Source: Casimicrobium huifangae (GTDB lineage: Bacteria > Pseudomonadota > Gammaproteobacteria > Burkholderiales > Casimicrobiaceae). Taken from it: a DNA stretch of 64,000 nucleotides. The notes under the pieces are model-generated. The model did not search any database. It saw only the letters and a program-made list of their open reading frames with translations, and had not been told where the DNA came from. The position numbers were made by a program, and so were the translations under genes. The stretch is taken from assembly GCF_009746125.1 (NCBI RefSeq), contig NZ_CP041352.1, forward strand, positions 62,001-126,000, given 5' to 3'. This document shows positions 27,007 to 35,917 of the stretch, one piece after another. Every line of letters begins with the position of its first letter. Within the stretch, counting starts at the first letter, position 1.

Positions 27007-28770
27007 GTGAATTCCCGGGCCTTCTTGCAACTGCTGTTGCTCGGCGCGCTGTGGGGCGCCGCCTTCATGTTCATGCGCGTCGCCGTACCCGAGTTCGGCG
27101 CCTTCTCGATGGCCGCTGCGCGCGTCGGGCTGGCTTGCCTGATTATGCTGGTGATCGTGACGGCGTTCCGGCAAACACTCGCGCTCGGTCGGCGCTGGAA
27201 AACCTATCTCGCGGTTGGTGCGGTGAACACCGCCATTCCCTTCATCGCCTACAGTTTTGCCGCGCAGCACATCCCGGCTGGCTACAGCGCGATTGCCAAC
27301 TCGACGACCCCGGTGTGGAGCGCGCTGATCGCGTGGCTCTGGTTCAAGCAGCGCCTCGGTGCGCTGAAGTGGCTGGGCATTGCCTTCGCGTTCGCTGGCG
27401 TGCTGGTGCTGGTCGGGCTGCAGCCAGTGGCATTGACGCCGCTGGCCGTCATCGGCATGCTGGCTGCCGCCCTTGCGGCGAGCATGTACGCGACCGCCGG
27501 CTTTCTGATCAAGCACTACCTGACCGATGACGGCCCGGACGCTGAGGTGTCGCAGGTCGCGTCGGCCACCGGGATGGTGCTCGGCGCCACCGTGTGGCTG
27601 TTGCTTCCCGGCATCGCGCTGGCGCCGGCAACGATGCCGTCGGTCAAGGCCTGGGGTGCCGTACTCGCGCTGTCGGTGTTCTGCACCGTAGCAGGCTACG
27701 TGCTGTTCTTTCATCTGATCAAGACCGTCGGCCCGCAGCGTGCGTCCAGCGTCGCCTTCCTGTTCCCCGCCTTCGCCGCGTTCTGGGGCTGGCTGGTGCT
27801 GGGCGAGGCAATCACCTTCAACGTCATCGCCGGCATGGCCTGCGTGCTGTTCGGCACCGCGCTGGTGTCAATGGGCGGCTCCCAACAGGGGCCAACGACC
27901 GCCTGGGAGCGGCTGCGTGACCATGTGCTGCTGCCGCTGGCATTCGCGCTGTCACCGATGTTCATCCGCCGGCATCTGGTGGCGTGGATTCGCGGCAACC
28001 CCGAGGTGTTCCGGCTGGAAAGCGCCGCGCTGCTGTCCGGTATCCGCGACCGCATGCCGGCTGCCGATGCAGACGAGGCCGCTGCGGACCTGCGCCTTAC
28101 CCGCGTTACCGACTACGCCGATCTCTGGGTCTCGCTCACCCGCAGCGACCGCTGGATGGCGAAGCACCTGCGCGTTGAAGCACCAGCCACGCTGGCGGCG
28201 CCGGCGCTGTTTGTCACCTTCCACTACGGCGGTGGCTGGTGGCTCACGCGCTACCTGCGCACGCTCGGTCTGCCGATATCGATTGTCATGCAGCGCGGTC
28301 CGGATGCTGCCAACTGGTCGGAGCGGATCCTGCTCTGGTTCGGCACGCTGCGGATGAAGACGATTGAGCGTGTCTGCGGCGCGCCGCTGATCTACACCGA
28401 TTGGGGTGGCGCGGCACGTGGCGTGCTGAAAGCGTGGAAAGAGGGCAACAGCGTGCTGGCGCTGATCGACTTGCCACCGCCGCTGGTGGATCGATCGGCG
28501 GCAGTGCAATTTCTCGGCGCGACCGCGTATTTCCCGCCGAGTCTTGTAGAGCTCGCCCATCGGCAACAGCGGCCGATCCACGTCTTCATCGGACAGTGGA
28601 ATCGTGACACCCTGCAGCCGGAACTGAAGGTGGTGTCGCTCGACACCCGCAGCGCTGACGCGTCCCTGCAGGCGGCGGTGGCGCTGCTCGAAGGCGCCGT
28701 GCAGCAACGGCCCGGCGCCTGGCATGGCTGGGGGGATGCCGGGCTTTTCTTCCAGCGACCGGCGGATTAA
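27007..28770 (+). CDS. EamA permease fused to LpxL/HtrB-like acyltransferase domain
   Basis: A 587-aa fusion. Residues about 1-290 are a DMT-superfamily permease with two EamA repeats (LLLLGALWGAAFMFMRVAVP; GPQRASSVAFLFPAFAAFWG). Residues about 300-587 resemble lipid A acyltransferases of the LpxL/HtrB superfamily (FVTFHYGGGWWLTRYLR, VLALIDLPPPLVDRSAAVQF, YFPPSLVELAHRQQRPIHV). The usual HX4D/E motif would be at HYGGGW, without a standard acidic residue at that spacing. I start at GTG 27007 because the EamA repeat begins there; an upstream GTG at 26971 is possible. One continuous frame spans the junction. Confidence 0.75.
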   Translation: MNSRAFLQLLLLGALWGAAFMFMRVAVPEFGAFSMAAARVGLACLIMLVIVTAFRQTLALGRRWKTYLAVGAVNTAIPFIAYSFAAQHIPAGYSAIANSTTPVWSALIAWLWFKQRLGALKWLGIAFAFAGVLVLVGLQPVALTPLAVIGMLAAALAASMYATAGFLIKHYLTDDGPDAEVSQVASATGMVLGATVWLLLPGIALAPATMPSVKAWGAVLALSVFCTVAGYVLFFHLIKTVGPQRASSVAFLFPAFAAFWGWLVLGEAITFNVIAGMACVLFGTALVSMGGSQQGPTTAWERLRDHVLLPLAFALSPMFIRRHLVAWIRGNPEVFRLESAALLSGIRDRMPAADADEAAADLRLTRVTDYADLWVSLTRSDRWMAKHLRVEAPATLAAPALFVTFHYGGGWWLTRYLRTLGLPISIVMQRGPDAANWSERILLWFGTLRMKTIERVCGAPLIYTDWGGAARGVLKAWKEGNSVLALIDLPPPLVDRSAAVQFLGATAYFPPSLVELAHRQQRPIHVFIGQWNRDTLQPELKVVSLDTRSADASLQAAVALLEGAVQQRPGAWHGWGDAGLFFQRPAD

Positions 28771-28869
28771 CCCTGTTTTGTGACGGTCACGCGACACGAT
28801 TGACTCAGGTCAAAAAGCCACCGCCGTGGCAGCCGCATACTCGTCCGTTTGTATCGTCAAGGAAGCGCC

Positions 28870-30051
28870 ATGGCCAGCCGTTCCACTCGCCCCACCACCA
28901 CCAAGCCGATGGCGCGAACCACACCCGCTGCGCGTCGGCCGCGTAAGTTGGCTCGCCCGGTCGCCGCCGGTGATACGGCGCCACGGTTGCGGCCCGCCGC
29001 ACTGGAGAGTTTTGCTGCCCGCGAGGCGGAAAAGGCCGCCGAGGGCGCACAACTGGCCGCAGTGCAATCGGTGCTGGACTCGGCGCAAAGTGGCCGCGAC
29101 AAGGCGAAAGCATTGCGCGCCCTGCTTGACGGCGCGTCCAGCGACGACCTGAAGGCGATCCGCAAGCGCCTGCTCGGCAATGATCGCGAAGGTCAGAAGA
29201 TTGCAGAGCAAAACCCGGACGATGAGCTCGCCGACAACTGGCGCGACGGCGGCTATCCGTACAAAAACCTGATGCTCCGGCGCAACTACGAGCAGCAGAA
29301 GTACCGCCTGCAGGTGGAGTTGCTCAAACTGCAGGCCTGGGTCAAGGCCACCGGCCAGCGCGTGGTGATCCTGTTCGAGGGCCGCGACGCTGCCGGCAAG
29401 GGCGGCACCATCAAGCGCTTCATGGAGCACCTCAATCCTCGCGGCGCGCGCGTGGTGGCGCTGGAGAAGCCAACGCCGACCGAGGCGGGACAGTGGTACT
29501 TTCAGCGCTACGTGCAGCATCTGCCGACGGCCGGAGAAATCGTGCTGTTCGACCGCTCCTGGTACAACCGCGCGGGCGTGGAGCGGGTGATGGGCTTCTG
29601 TACCGACGCGCAGTACGAAGAGTTCATGCGGCAGGCGCCGGAATTTGAACGCCATCTGGTGAGGAGCGGCGTGCATCTGTTCAAGTTCTGGTTCTCGGTC
29701 AGCCGCAAGGAGCAGCGCCGCCGCTTCAAGGAACGCGAGAACCATCCGCTCAAGCAGTGGAAGCTGTCACCGATCGACAAGGCCTCGCTCGACAAGTGGG
29801 ATGACTACACCCGGGCGAAGGAAGCGATGTTCTTCGATACCGATACCGCCGACTCGCCGTGGACCGTGATCAAGAGCGATTGCAAGAAGCGCGCACGGCT
29901 GAACGCCATGCGCTACGTGCTGAGCAAGCTGCCCTATTCGAACAAAAACCCCGACACCATCGGCAAGATCGACAGCCTGATCGTCGGCCGCGCGCATGTG
30001 GTGTATGAGCGTGGCGAGAAGACATCACCCGCAGTCCCGACCAACGACTAG
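28870..30051 (+). CDS. ppk2: Polyphosphate kinase 2
   Basis: Transfers phosphate between polyphosphate and nucleoside diphosphates or monophosphates. It has 393 aa. The core has Walker A FEGRDAAGKGGTIKRFMEHL, the lid/Walker B region FDRSWYNRAGVERVMGF, and GYPYKNLMLRRNYEQQKYRL upstream. The N-terminal about 110 residues are a basic, Arg/Thr-rich and then coiled-coil extension not required for the PPK2 core. AAGGAAG precedes the ATG at 28870. A K+ channel gene follows on the opposite strand. Confidence 0.92.
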   Translation: MASRSTRPTTTKPMARTTPAARRPRKLARPVAAGDTAPRLRPAALESFAAREAEKAAEGAQLAAVQSVLDSAQSGRDKAKALRALLDGASSDDLKAIRKRLLGNDREGQKIAEQNPDDELADNWRDGGYPYKNLMLRRNYEQQKYRLQVELLKLQAWVKATGQRVVILFEGRDAAGKGGTIKRFMEHLNPRGARVVALEKPTPTEAGQWYFQRYVQHLPTAGEIVLFDRSWYNRAGVERVMGFCTDAQYEEFMRQAPEFERHLVRSGVHLFKFWFSVSRKEQRRRFKERENHPLKQWKLSPIDKASLDKWDDYTRAKEAMFFDTDTADSPWTVIKSDCKKRARLNAMRYVLSKLPYSNKNPDTIGKIDSLIVGRAHVVYERGEKTSPAVPTND

Positions 30052-30094
30052 GAGCAGAGCCACATCGGCGGCGGCTGCCGGACGTTGCGGCCTG

Positions 30095-30496
30095 TCAGCG
30101 ACCGAGCTCGCGGCGTAGCGCCGCCACCTCGGCACGCACTGCGCGAATCTCCTGCATCAGCTCGCGTTCGATAGCGCGCTCTTCGGTGTGCACGTCCTTT
30201 TCAACAAACAGGGCGGCGACTGATGCGGTGACCAGTGACAGCACGGCAAGGCCGAGCAGTACGACGATTACTGCAAACGCGCGAGACGCATGCGTTGACG
30301 GCACCATGTCGCCATAGCCTACTGTGGCTGCGGTCGTGAACGCCAGCCACAGACCGTCCGCCAGCGTGTGCACATGCGGGTCAAGCAGCCAGAACCCGAA
30401 GCCGCCACCGAGCAGGATCAGCATCGAGATGATCAGAGAATAGATCACGCCGCGACGGACGAGAAAGCGACGACGGAGCTGGTGGCGGGTGGTCAT
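30095..30496 (-). CDS. Two-TM potassium channel protein
   Basis: A 133-aa protein with TM1 (GVIYSLIISMLILLGGGFG), a pore loop with the K+ selectivity filter TVGYGD, and TM2 (AFAVIVVLLGLAVLSLVTAS). The C-terminal tail (about residues 100-133) is a short charged coiled coil, without RCK or ligand-binding domain. This matches the minimal Ion_trans_2 type. No signal peptide besides TM1. Confidence 0.9.
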   Translation of the reverse strand: MTTRHQLRRRFLVRRGVIYSLIISMLILLGGGFGFWLLDPHVHTLADGLWLAFTTAATVGYGDMVPSTHASRAFAVIVVLLGLAVLSLVTASVAALFVEKDVHTEERAIERELMQEIRAVRAEVAALRRELGR

Positions 30497-30667
30497 GCTG
30501 GCCGGATGCAGAGGTGATGGCAGGCCACGATAACGCTGCTGGCAGGCGATGGCTTGACCTGCGTCAAGCGCCTACAACGCCCGCTGCACCGCGCGTATCA
30601 TCGCAGCGACAATCCCAACTGACCGGTGACTGCGTCCAGCGTGATGGATTCCGAGCCGGCTACGATC

Positions 30668-31426
30668 ATGAAGCTCGCGCTGCTCTCCGACATCCACGCC
30701 AACCTGCAGGCGTTCGACGCCTGCCTCGCCGACGCGCGCGCGCGCGGCGCAACGCAGTTTGCGTTGCTGGGCGACCTGGTCGGCTATGGCGCCGATCCAG
30801 CGCCAGTTGTTGAGCGCGTGATGGCGATGGCGGCCGATGGTGCCTGGGTGCTCAAGGGCAACCACGATGCTCTGGCCTGTCGCCCACCGGCCGTGGCGGG
30901 TGACGCCCTGGGCGAAATGACGGCTGCCTGGACGCATGCGCAGCTGAGCGCAGCGCAACGGCAGTTTCTCGACGAGCTGCCACTCCTGCATCGTGACGGC
31001 AGTACCTTGCTGGTTCACGCCAGCGTCGATTCCCCGGAGCGCTGGCACTATGTGCACGACGGTCGCGGCGCCGGCGAGTCGCTGGCAGCCGCCACCGAGA
31101 TTGCCGCCGACATTCGCCATGTGTTTGGCGGACATGTGCACCGACAGATGCTGTACTACCAGGGCCAGGGCCGGGGCCTGCTGGAGTTTGTGCCAACGCC
31201 CGGTGCCGCGATTCCGGTGCCGGCGCACCGGCGCTGGGTCGCCACCATCGGGTCCGTCGGGCAACCGCGTGACGGGCGACAGGAGGCCATGTACGCGCTG
31301 TTTGATCGTGATGCTGCGCGGCTCACGTTCGCGCGCGTTGCCTACGACCATGCGGCGGCAGCCGCTGCCATCCGTGCCGCAGGGTTGCCGGATTTTTTTG
31401 CAGAAAGACTTTCGAGGGGTCAATGA
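30668..31426 (+). CDS. Calcineurin-like metallophosphoesterase
   Basis: A 252-aa cytoplasmic phosphoesterase. All dimetal motifs are visible: DIHAN, GDLVGYG, KGNHDA, and GGHVHRQ, with a second-shell VHASVDSP. It resembles ApaH/YfcE-like phosphodiesterases; substrate unknown. ATG 30668 gives MKLALLSDIHAN as the start of the domain; upstream ATGs are not supported. The stop overlaps the start of the kinase gene (ATGA at 31423), so the two are translationally coupled and probably act together. Confidence 0.87.
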   Translation: MKLALLSDIHANLQAFDACLADARARGATQFALLGDLVGYGADPAPVVERVMAMAADGAWVLKGNHDALACRPPAVAGDALGEMTAAWTHAQLSAAQRQFLDELPLLHRDGSTLLVHASVDSPERWHYVHDGRGAGESLAAATEIAADIRHVFGGHVHRQMLYYQGQGRGLLEFVPTPGAAIPVPAHRRWVATIGSVGQPRDGRQEAMYALFDRDAARLTFARVAYDHAAAAAAIRAAGLPDFFAERLSRGQ

Positions 31427-32880
31427 AGTTGCTGGAGCCGGGCGAAACGCTCGACGGGTTTGTGGTCAAAGCCAACCTCCACTCGGGGGGCATGGCGCAC
31501 ATCTATCAAGTTCAATATGCCAACGGCGCGCCCGATCCGGGATTCCGGATGGCGATGAAGGTGCCACGCATGGCGACCGGCGACGGCGCCGAGAACATCG
31601 TCGGCTTCGAGGTCGAGGCGCAGATCCTGCAGGCGCTGTCGGGCCCGCATGTGCCGCGCTTCGTGGCGGCGGGCGACCTGACCCGTGTGCCCTATCTGGT
31701 GATGGAGTACATCGAGGGCCGGCCGTTGCAGCACTGGCTCGACGTTGCTCGCGAGACGCGCACCCAGCCGGATGCGGAGACCATCGCCCGCCTGGGTGAA
31801 GCGGTCGCCAGTGCCGCCCACAGCCTGCATCGGCAGAACGTGGTGCATCAGGACCTGAAGCCGGCCAACGTGATGATTCGCCCCGGTAAGGATGGCATTG
31901 GCGGCGGCGTGCTGCTCGACTTCGGGCTCAGTTATCACGGCCACTATCCCGATTTGCTGGCGGAGGAGTTGCGCAAGGCGATTGGCTCACCGGTGTGGAT
32001 GGCGCCGGAGCAGGTGGTCGGTGTGCGCGGCGATCCGCGCAGCGACATCTTTGCCATTGGCGTCATGCTTTACGAGCTGGCCACCGGTGAATTGCCGTTT
32101 GGCGAGCCACAAACTGCCGGTGGCCTGCGCCAGCGCATGTGGATGCAGCCGAAGCCGCCACGGGCCTGGCGCTCCGAGATTCCGCCGTGGCTGCAGGAAG
32201 TCATCCTGCGTTGCCTGGAGCCGGAGGCGGCGAAGCGATATCCGTCGGCGGCCCATCTTGCGCTTGATCTTGCTGATCCCTCGCTGGTCAAGATCGGCGA
32301 TCGCGGCCACGAAATGCAGGGCGCGTCGCTCGGCACCCATATCAAACGCTGGTTCAAGGCGGCGGGTATGGAATACAAACCGAGTCCGCTGCCGATGGAG
32401 CAGATTGATCAGGTCCCTATCGTCATGGTGGCGCTGCCGTACAAGGATGTCACCGATGCCACGCTGTACTCGCTACGGGTTGCAGTGAACCGGGCACTCG
32501 GCTCGCGGCCGGGTGCGCGCCTCGCCTGCGTGACCGTTATTTCGCCGTCCGACACCAGCAGCACCGACGCCGAGCGCAGCGAAAGCCGGGTACACAGTCA
32601 CCACCTTGAACGGCAAAAGCAGTGGGTACGCGGCGTTGATCTGGAAGGGCGGCAGGTGTCGCACCACGTGATCGAGGCGGGCGACGTGCCGGGGGCGATC
32701 ATCGAGTATGCACGCGGCAATCACGTGACGGTAATCGTGATGGGCGCGGCGACGCATGGGCTGAAGCTGCAGGCGTTCAAACCGACCATCCCGATCAAGG
32801 TGGCGATGGAGGCGCCGTGCACGGTCATTCTGGTCAAGCAGGAGTTGCCGTTTGCACAACTGAGTGAAGTGCCTGCCTGA
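31423..32880 (+). CDS. Serine/threonine protein kinase fused to universal stress protein domain
   Basis: A 485-aa fusion. The kinase domain is residues about 10-280: glycine loop HSGGMAHIYQV, catalytic Lys K46 (AMKVP), catalytic loop VVHQDLKPANVM (HQD instead of HRD; D144), DFG-like LLDFGLSYHG (D166), and APEQ for the P+1 region. Residues about 330-475 are a UspA-like domain, ending VIVMGAATHG and CTVILVKQ. No transmembrane helix separates them, so this is a soluble kinase. It overlaps the phosphoesterase gene by 4 bp. USP domains bind ATP or signal stress; here it may sense a cofactor. Confidence 0.88.
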   Translation: MKLLEPGETLDGFVVKANLHSGGMAHIYQVQYANGAPDPGFRMAMKVPRMATGDGAENIVGFEVEAQILQALSGPHVPRFVAAGDLTRVPYLVMEYIEGRPLQHWLDVARETRTQPDAETIARLGEAVASAAHSLHRQNVVHQDLKPANVMIRPGKDGIGGGVLLDFGLSYHGHYPDLLAEELRKAIGSPVWMAPEQVVGVRGDPRSDIFAIGVMLYELATGELPFGEPQTAGGLRQRMWMQPKPPRAWRSEIPPWLQEVILRCLEPEAAKRYPSAAHLALDLADPSLVKIGDRGHEMQGASLGTHIKRWFKAAGMEYKPSPLPMEQIDQVPIVMVALPYKDVTDATLYSLRVAVNRALGSRPGARLACVTVISPSDTSSTDAERSESRVHSHHLERQKQWVRGVDLEGRQVSHHVIEAGDVPGAIIEYARGNHVTVIVMGAATHGLKLQAFKPTIPIKVAMEAPCTVILVKQELPFAQLSEVPA

Positions 32881-33038
32881 CGCGGCTGGCAATCAATTTG
32901 CCGCAGGTGGTCAGATAACTCCGAGAAGTCGACAGCCGATTGGAGTAGGATAGCCGCCACGGTAGCAAGCCCGTACCGGTTCGCGATGCAGTAAACCAAG
33001 ACGAACGGACGCTGGCTGCCGGATAAGACCGGAAGACC

Positions 33039-34133
33039 ATGTTGAAACTGTTCCAGAAGTCGTCGCTGAGGGGCGAAGGCTCGCCCGATGGCATCGCGCT
33101 GGCCGAGCAGGCATTGCTGGCCGAGGCGCTGCTGCAAACCAGCGCGCAATTGATCGGGCGTCCGGATCCGGCCGGCATGGCCCGTCGTTATTGTGAGGCG
33201 ATCGTCAGCGCATCGCCCAATATCTGCATGGCGTGGGTCTGGTTTGGGGACCCGAACGCGACCGTGGTTGAGCCACAGGTGGCAGTGGGTCCGGCCATTC
33301 TGGCCGAGAAGCGGCTGTCGATTGGCGCCGATTTTTTTGCATCACCCCGCTCAATGGCAGTGCTCACCACCAGCGGTGTGCCGACCCGGACTTTCGACCT
33401 GTCGCCAACGGCGACACATGGTCCGTGGCGCGCCGCCGCCTCTCGTTACGGCGCACGCAGCGTGCTGATCGCACCGATCAGCAGCGGCGGCGATGAGCGC
33501 GGCCTGCTGGCGGTCTATTCAACCCGTGCACGCTATTTCGAATCCACCAGCGCCGGGCTGTTTCAGACGGTTGCGCAGTTATTGCACGCAGTGCTGGCCA
33601 GTTCGCGCCAGCAGGCCGACCGCCTGCCGGACGAGGCCAGCGATCTGGTCACCGGCCTGGCCAACCGGCGGCATGCCAGACGCACACTCGAAGAACAGTG
33701 GAATCTGGAAAGCGAACATGCCACCCGTGGCGTGCTCGCCATCGTTGCGCTGGACGGCTTTCGTGGCGTCAACGACCGCTTTGGCCGGCTGGTCGGCAAT
33801 CTCGCGCTGCGCGACGTGGCGCAAGCCCTGCTGGGCAATGTACGGCGCACCGACATGGTGTCACGCTGGGGAGGAGACCAGTTCCTGCTGTGGCAGCCTG
33901 GCATGGCCGCGAGCAACGCGGGCGCAATTGCCGAGAAATTGCGCGCAGCAGTCGCCGCGCTCGCCATCCCGTCCGATCAGGCGGCCGGCGAGCACCTGCA
34001 TGCGTCGATCGCGGTTACACAAGCGCCTGCGGGCGAGCCACTCGTGTCCGTCCTCGACCGCGTCGATCGCGCATTGCACCGCGCCAAACAGAGCGGACGC
34101 AACTGCGTGATCGTTGCCCGGCCTGACATTTAG
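33039..34133 (+). CDS. GAF-like + degenerate GGDEF domain protein
   Basis: A 364-aa protein. Residues about 30-190 are a GAF-like sensory domain. Residues about 200-362 are a GGDEF domain (ATRGVLAIVALDGFRGVNDRFG; SRWGGDQFLLW). The signature is GGDQF, with Gln at the position of the metal-binding Glu, so diguanylate cyclase activity is doubtful. An I-site RxxD (RRTD) sits five residues before it and is intact, so it may bind c-di-GMP as a receptor. ATG at 33039 has GGAAG upstream. It is 158 bp downstream of the kinase-USP gene. Confidence 0.85.
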   Translation: MLKLFQKSSLRGEGSPDGIALAEQALLAEALLQTSAQLIGRPDPAGMARRYCEAIVSASPNICMAWVWFGDPNATVVEPQVAVGPAILAEKRLSIGADFFASPRSMAVLTTSGVPTRTFDLSPTATHGPWRAAASRYGARSVLIAPISSGGDERGLLAVYSTRARYFESTSAGLFQTVAQLLHAVLASSRQQADRLPDEASDLVTGLANRRHARRTLEEQWNLESEHATRGVLAIVALDGFRGVNDRFGRLVGNLALRDVAQALLGNVRRTDMVSRWGGDQFLLWQPGMAASNAGAIAEKLRAAVAALAIPSDQAAGEHLHASIAVTQAPAGEPLVSVLDRVDRALHRAKQSGRNCVIVARPDI

Positions 34134-34179
34134 CTCTGCTCCCGAGCCACGTCAACACGGATCAAGCGCAGCCCGGCGG

Positions 34180-35640
34180 CTAGATGCCGCCCATGCAGAT
34201 GTACTTGATCTCGAGATAGTCGTCGACGCCGTACTTTGAGCCTTCGCGGCCGAGGCCGGATTGCTTGACGCCACCGAATGGCACCACTTCGTTGGCGATC
34301 ACCCCGGCGTTGACGCCGACCAGACCCACTTCGAGTGCTTCTGCGACGCGCCACACGCGGCCGATGTCGCGTGAGTAGAAGTAACTGGCGAGGCCGAATT
34401 CGGAGGCATTGGCGAGACTGATGACTTCCTCTTCGGTATTGAAGCGGAACAGCGGCGCCACCGGGCCGAACGTTTCTTCGACGCTGACGCGCATCGCCGG
34501 CGTTACGTTGGCGAGCACGGTTGGCTCGTAGAACTGGCCGCCTTTGGCGTGCGGCTTGCCGCCAGTCAGTACGGTGGCGCCCTTGCTCACCGCGTCGGCA
34601 ACGTGCTCCTGCACCTTCTTCAGCGCCTGACCGTCGATCAGCGGGCCCTGCATCACACCGTCCTCGAAGCCCTGGCCCACCTTCATCTGCTTCACCTTCT
34701 CGGTGAGCTTGGCGGCGAAGGCGTCGTACACCTTGTCCTGCACGTAGATGCGGTTGGCGCAGACGCAGGTTTGGCCGGTGTTGCGGTATTTCGAGGCCAT
34801 CGCGCCTTCGACAGCGGCATCGATATCGGCGTCGTCGAACACGATGAAGCTGGCGTTGCCGCCGAGCTCCAGGCCCATCTTCTTCACCGTGTCAGCGCTC
34901 TGGCGCATCAGGATGCGGCCCACTTCGGTGGAGCCGGTAAACGTCACCTTCTTCACGATCGGCGACGCGCAGAGCACCTTGCCCACCTCTGGCGCTTTTG
35001 ACGAGTCACAGGTGATGACGTTGAACACGCCCTTCGGCATGCCCGCCTGCTCGGCCAGCGCCACCAGCGCCAGCGCGCAGTACGGCGTCTGCTCGGCTGG
35101 TTTGACCACGAAGGTGCAGCCCACCGCGAGGCCGGGCGCGCACTTGCGCGTGATCATCGCAATCGGGAAGTTCCACGGCGTGATCGCTGCGCAGACGCCA
35201 ATCGGCTGCTTGATCACCACAAAGCGGCGGTCCGGCGACTGGGTCGGAATCACGTCACCGTAAGCGCGCTTGCCTTCCTCGGCAAACCATTCTACAAAGC
35301 TGGCGCCGTAGGCCACTTCGCCCTTCGCCTCGGCGAACGGCTTGCCCTGTTCAAGCACCATCAGTTGCGCCAGATCGTCAGCGTTGGCCACGATCAGGTC
35401 GAACCACTTGCGCAGGATGGCGCCACGCGCCTTTGCGCTCAGCTTGCTCCACGCCGGCAGCGCGGCGTTGGCCGCGTCAATCGCGCGCTGCGTCTCGGCG
35501 GCGCCCATGTCGGGCACGTTGCCGATGATTTCGCCGGTGGCCGGGTTGTCGACGCCGAAGGTGGCGCCGGAATCGGCGTTGCACCACGCACCGTCGATGT
35601 ACGCCTGTTGCCGGAAGAGGAGGGGTTCTTTCAGTTTCAT
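34180..35640 (-). CDS. gabD: NAD(P)-dependent succinate-semialdehyde dehydrogenase
   Basis: Oxidises succinate semialdehyde to succinate in GABA breakdown. 486 aa, typical of the family. Motifs include ITPWNFPIAMITRKCAPGLA, the catalytic region VTFTGSTEVGRILM, the Glu region LELGGNASFIVFDDAD, and the catalytic Cys in NTGQTCVCANRI. C-terminal NEVVPFGGVKQSGLGREGS is conserved. ATG 35640 (MKLKEPLLFRQQAYI) fits GabD. No GABA transaminase gene is adjacent, so close relatives with other aldehyde substrates are possible. Confidence 0.9.
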   Translation of the reverse strand: MKLKEPLLFRQQAYIDGAWCNADSGATFGVDNPATGEIIGNVPDMGAAETQRAIDAANAALPAWSKLSAKARGAILRKWFDLIVANADDLAQLMVLEQGKPFAEAKGEVAYGASFVEWFAEEGKRAYGDVIPTQSPDRRFVVIKQPIGVCAAITPWNFPIAMITRKCAPGLAVGCTFVVKPAEQTPYCALALVALAEQAGMPKGVFNVITCDSSKAPEVGKVLCASPIVKKVTFTGSTEVGRILMRQSADTVKKMGLELGGNASFIVFDDADIDAAVEGAMASKYRNTGQTCVCANRIYVQDKVYDAFAAKLTEKVKQMKVGQGFEDGVMQGPLIDGQALKKVQEHVADAVSKGATVLTGGKPHAKGGQFYEPTVLANVTPAMRVSVEETFGPVAPLFRFNTEEEVISLANASEFGLASYFYSRDIGRVWRVAEALEVGLVGVNAGVIANEVVPFGGVKQSGLGREGSKYGVDDYLEIKYICMGGI

Positions 35641-35815
35641 GGAAAGCCTTGCAGGAGGGGGCTGGCGCGCCGTCAACCAGCGCGGCAGTGAGCCGGAAAT
35701 TATGCGCGTCGAGGCTGGCAGATCGCCAGCACGCGACTCGGTTGACGAGATGCCCGAGCGCATGACTTTTTCACTAAATCGCCGCCGGATGCGGGCGAGG
35801 GCGCGGAAATGGCAG

Positions 35816-35878
35816 AAGTCGACTACAGGTCATTTACAGGGCAAAGCCCTTATCAAAACGAGCTTCCGCCGAAAAGCC
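35816..35878 (+). repeat. Dispersed GTCGAC intergenic element, copy C
   Basis: Starts AAGTCGACTACAGG, includes CAAAGCCCTTATC and AAAACGAGCTTCCGCCG, and ends AAAAGCC. The GCTT/AAGC end pairs with a loop of eight. It lies between the gabD and tetR promoters and has no overlapping gene. Confidence 0.65.
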
Positions 35879-35917
35879 AATGAGCTGAAATTTCCCCACA
35901 CCATGACGGCTGCAACG

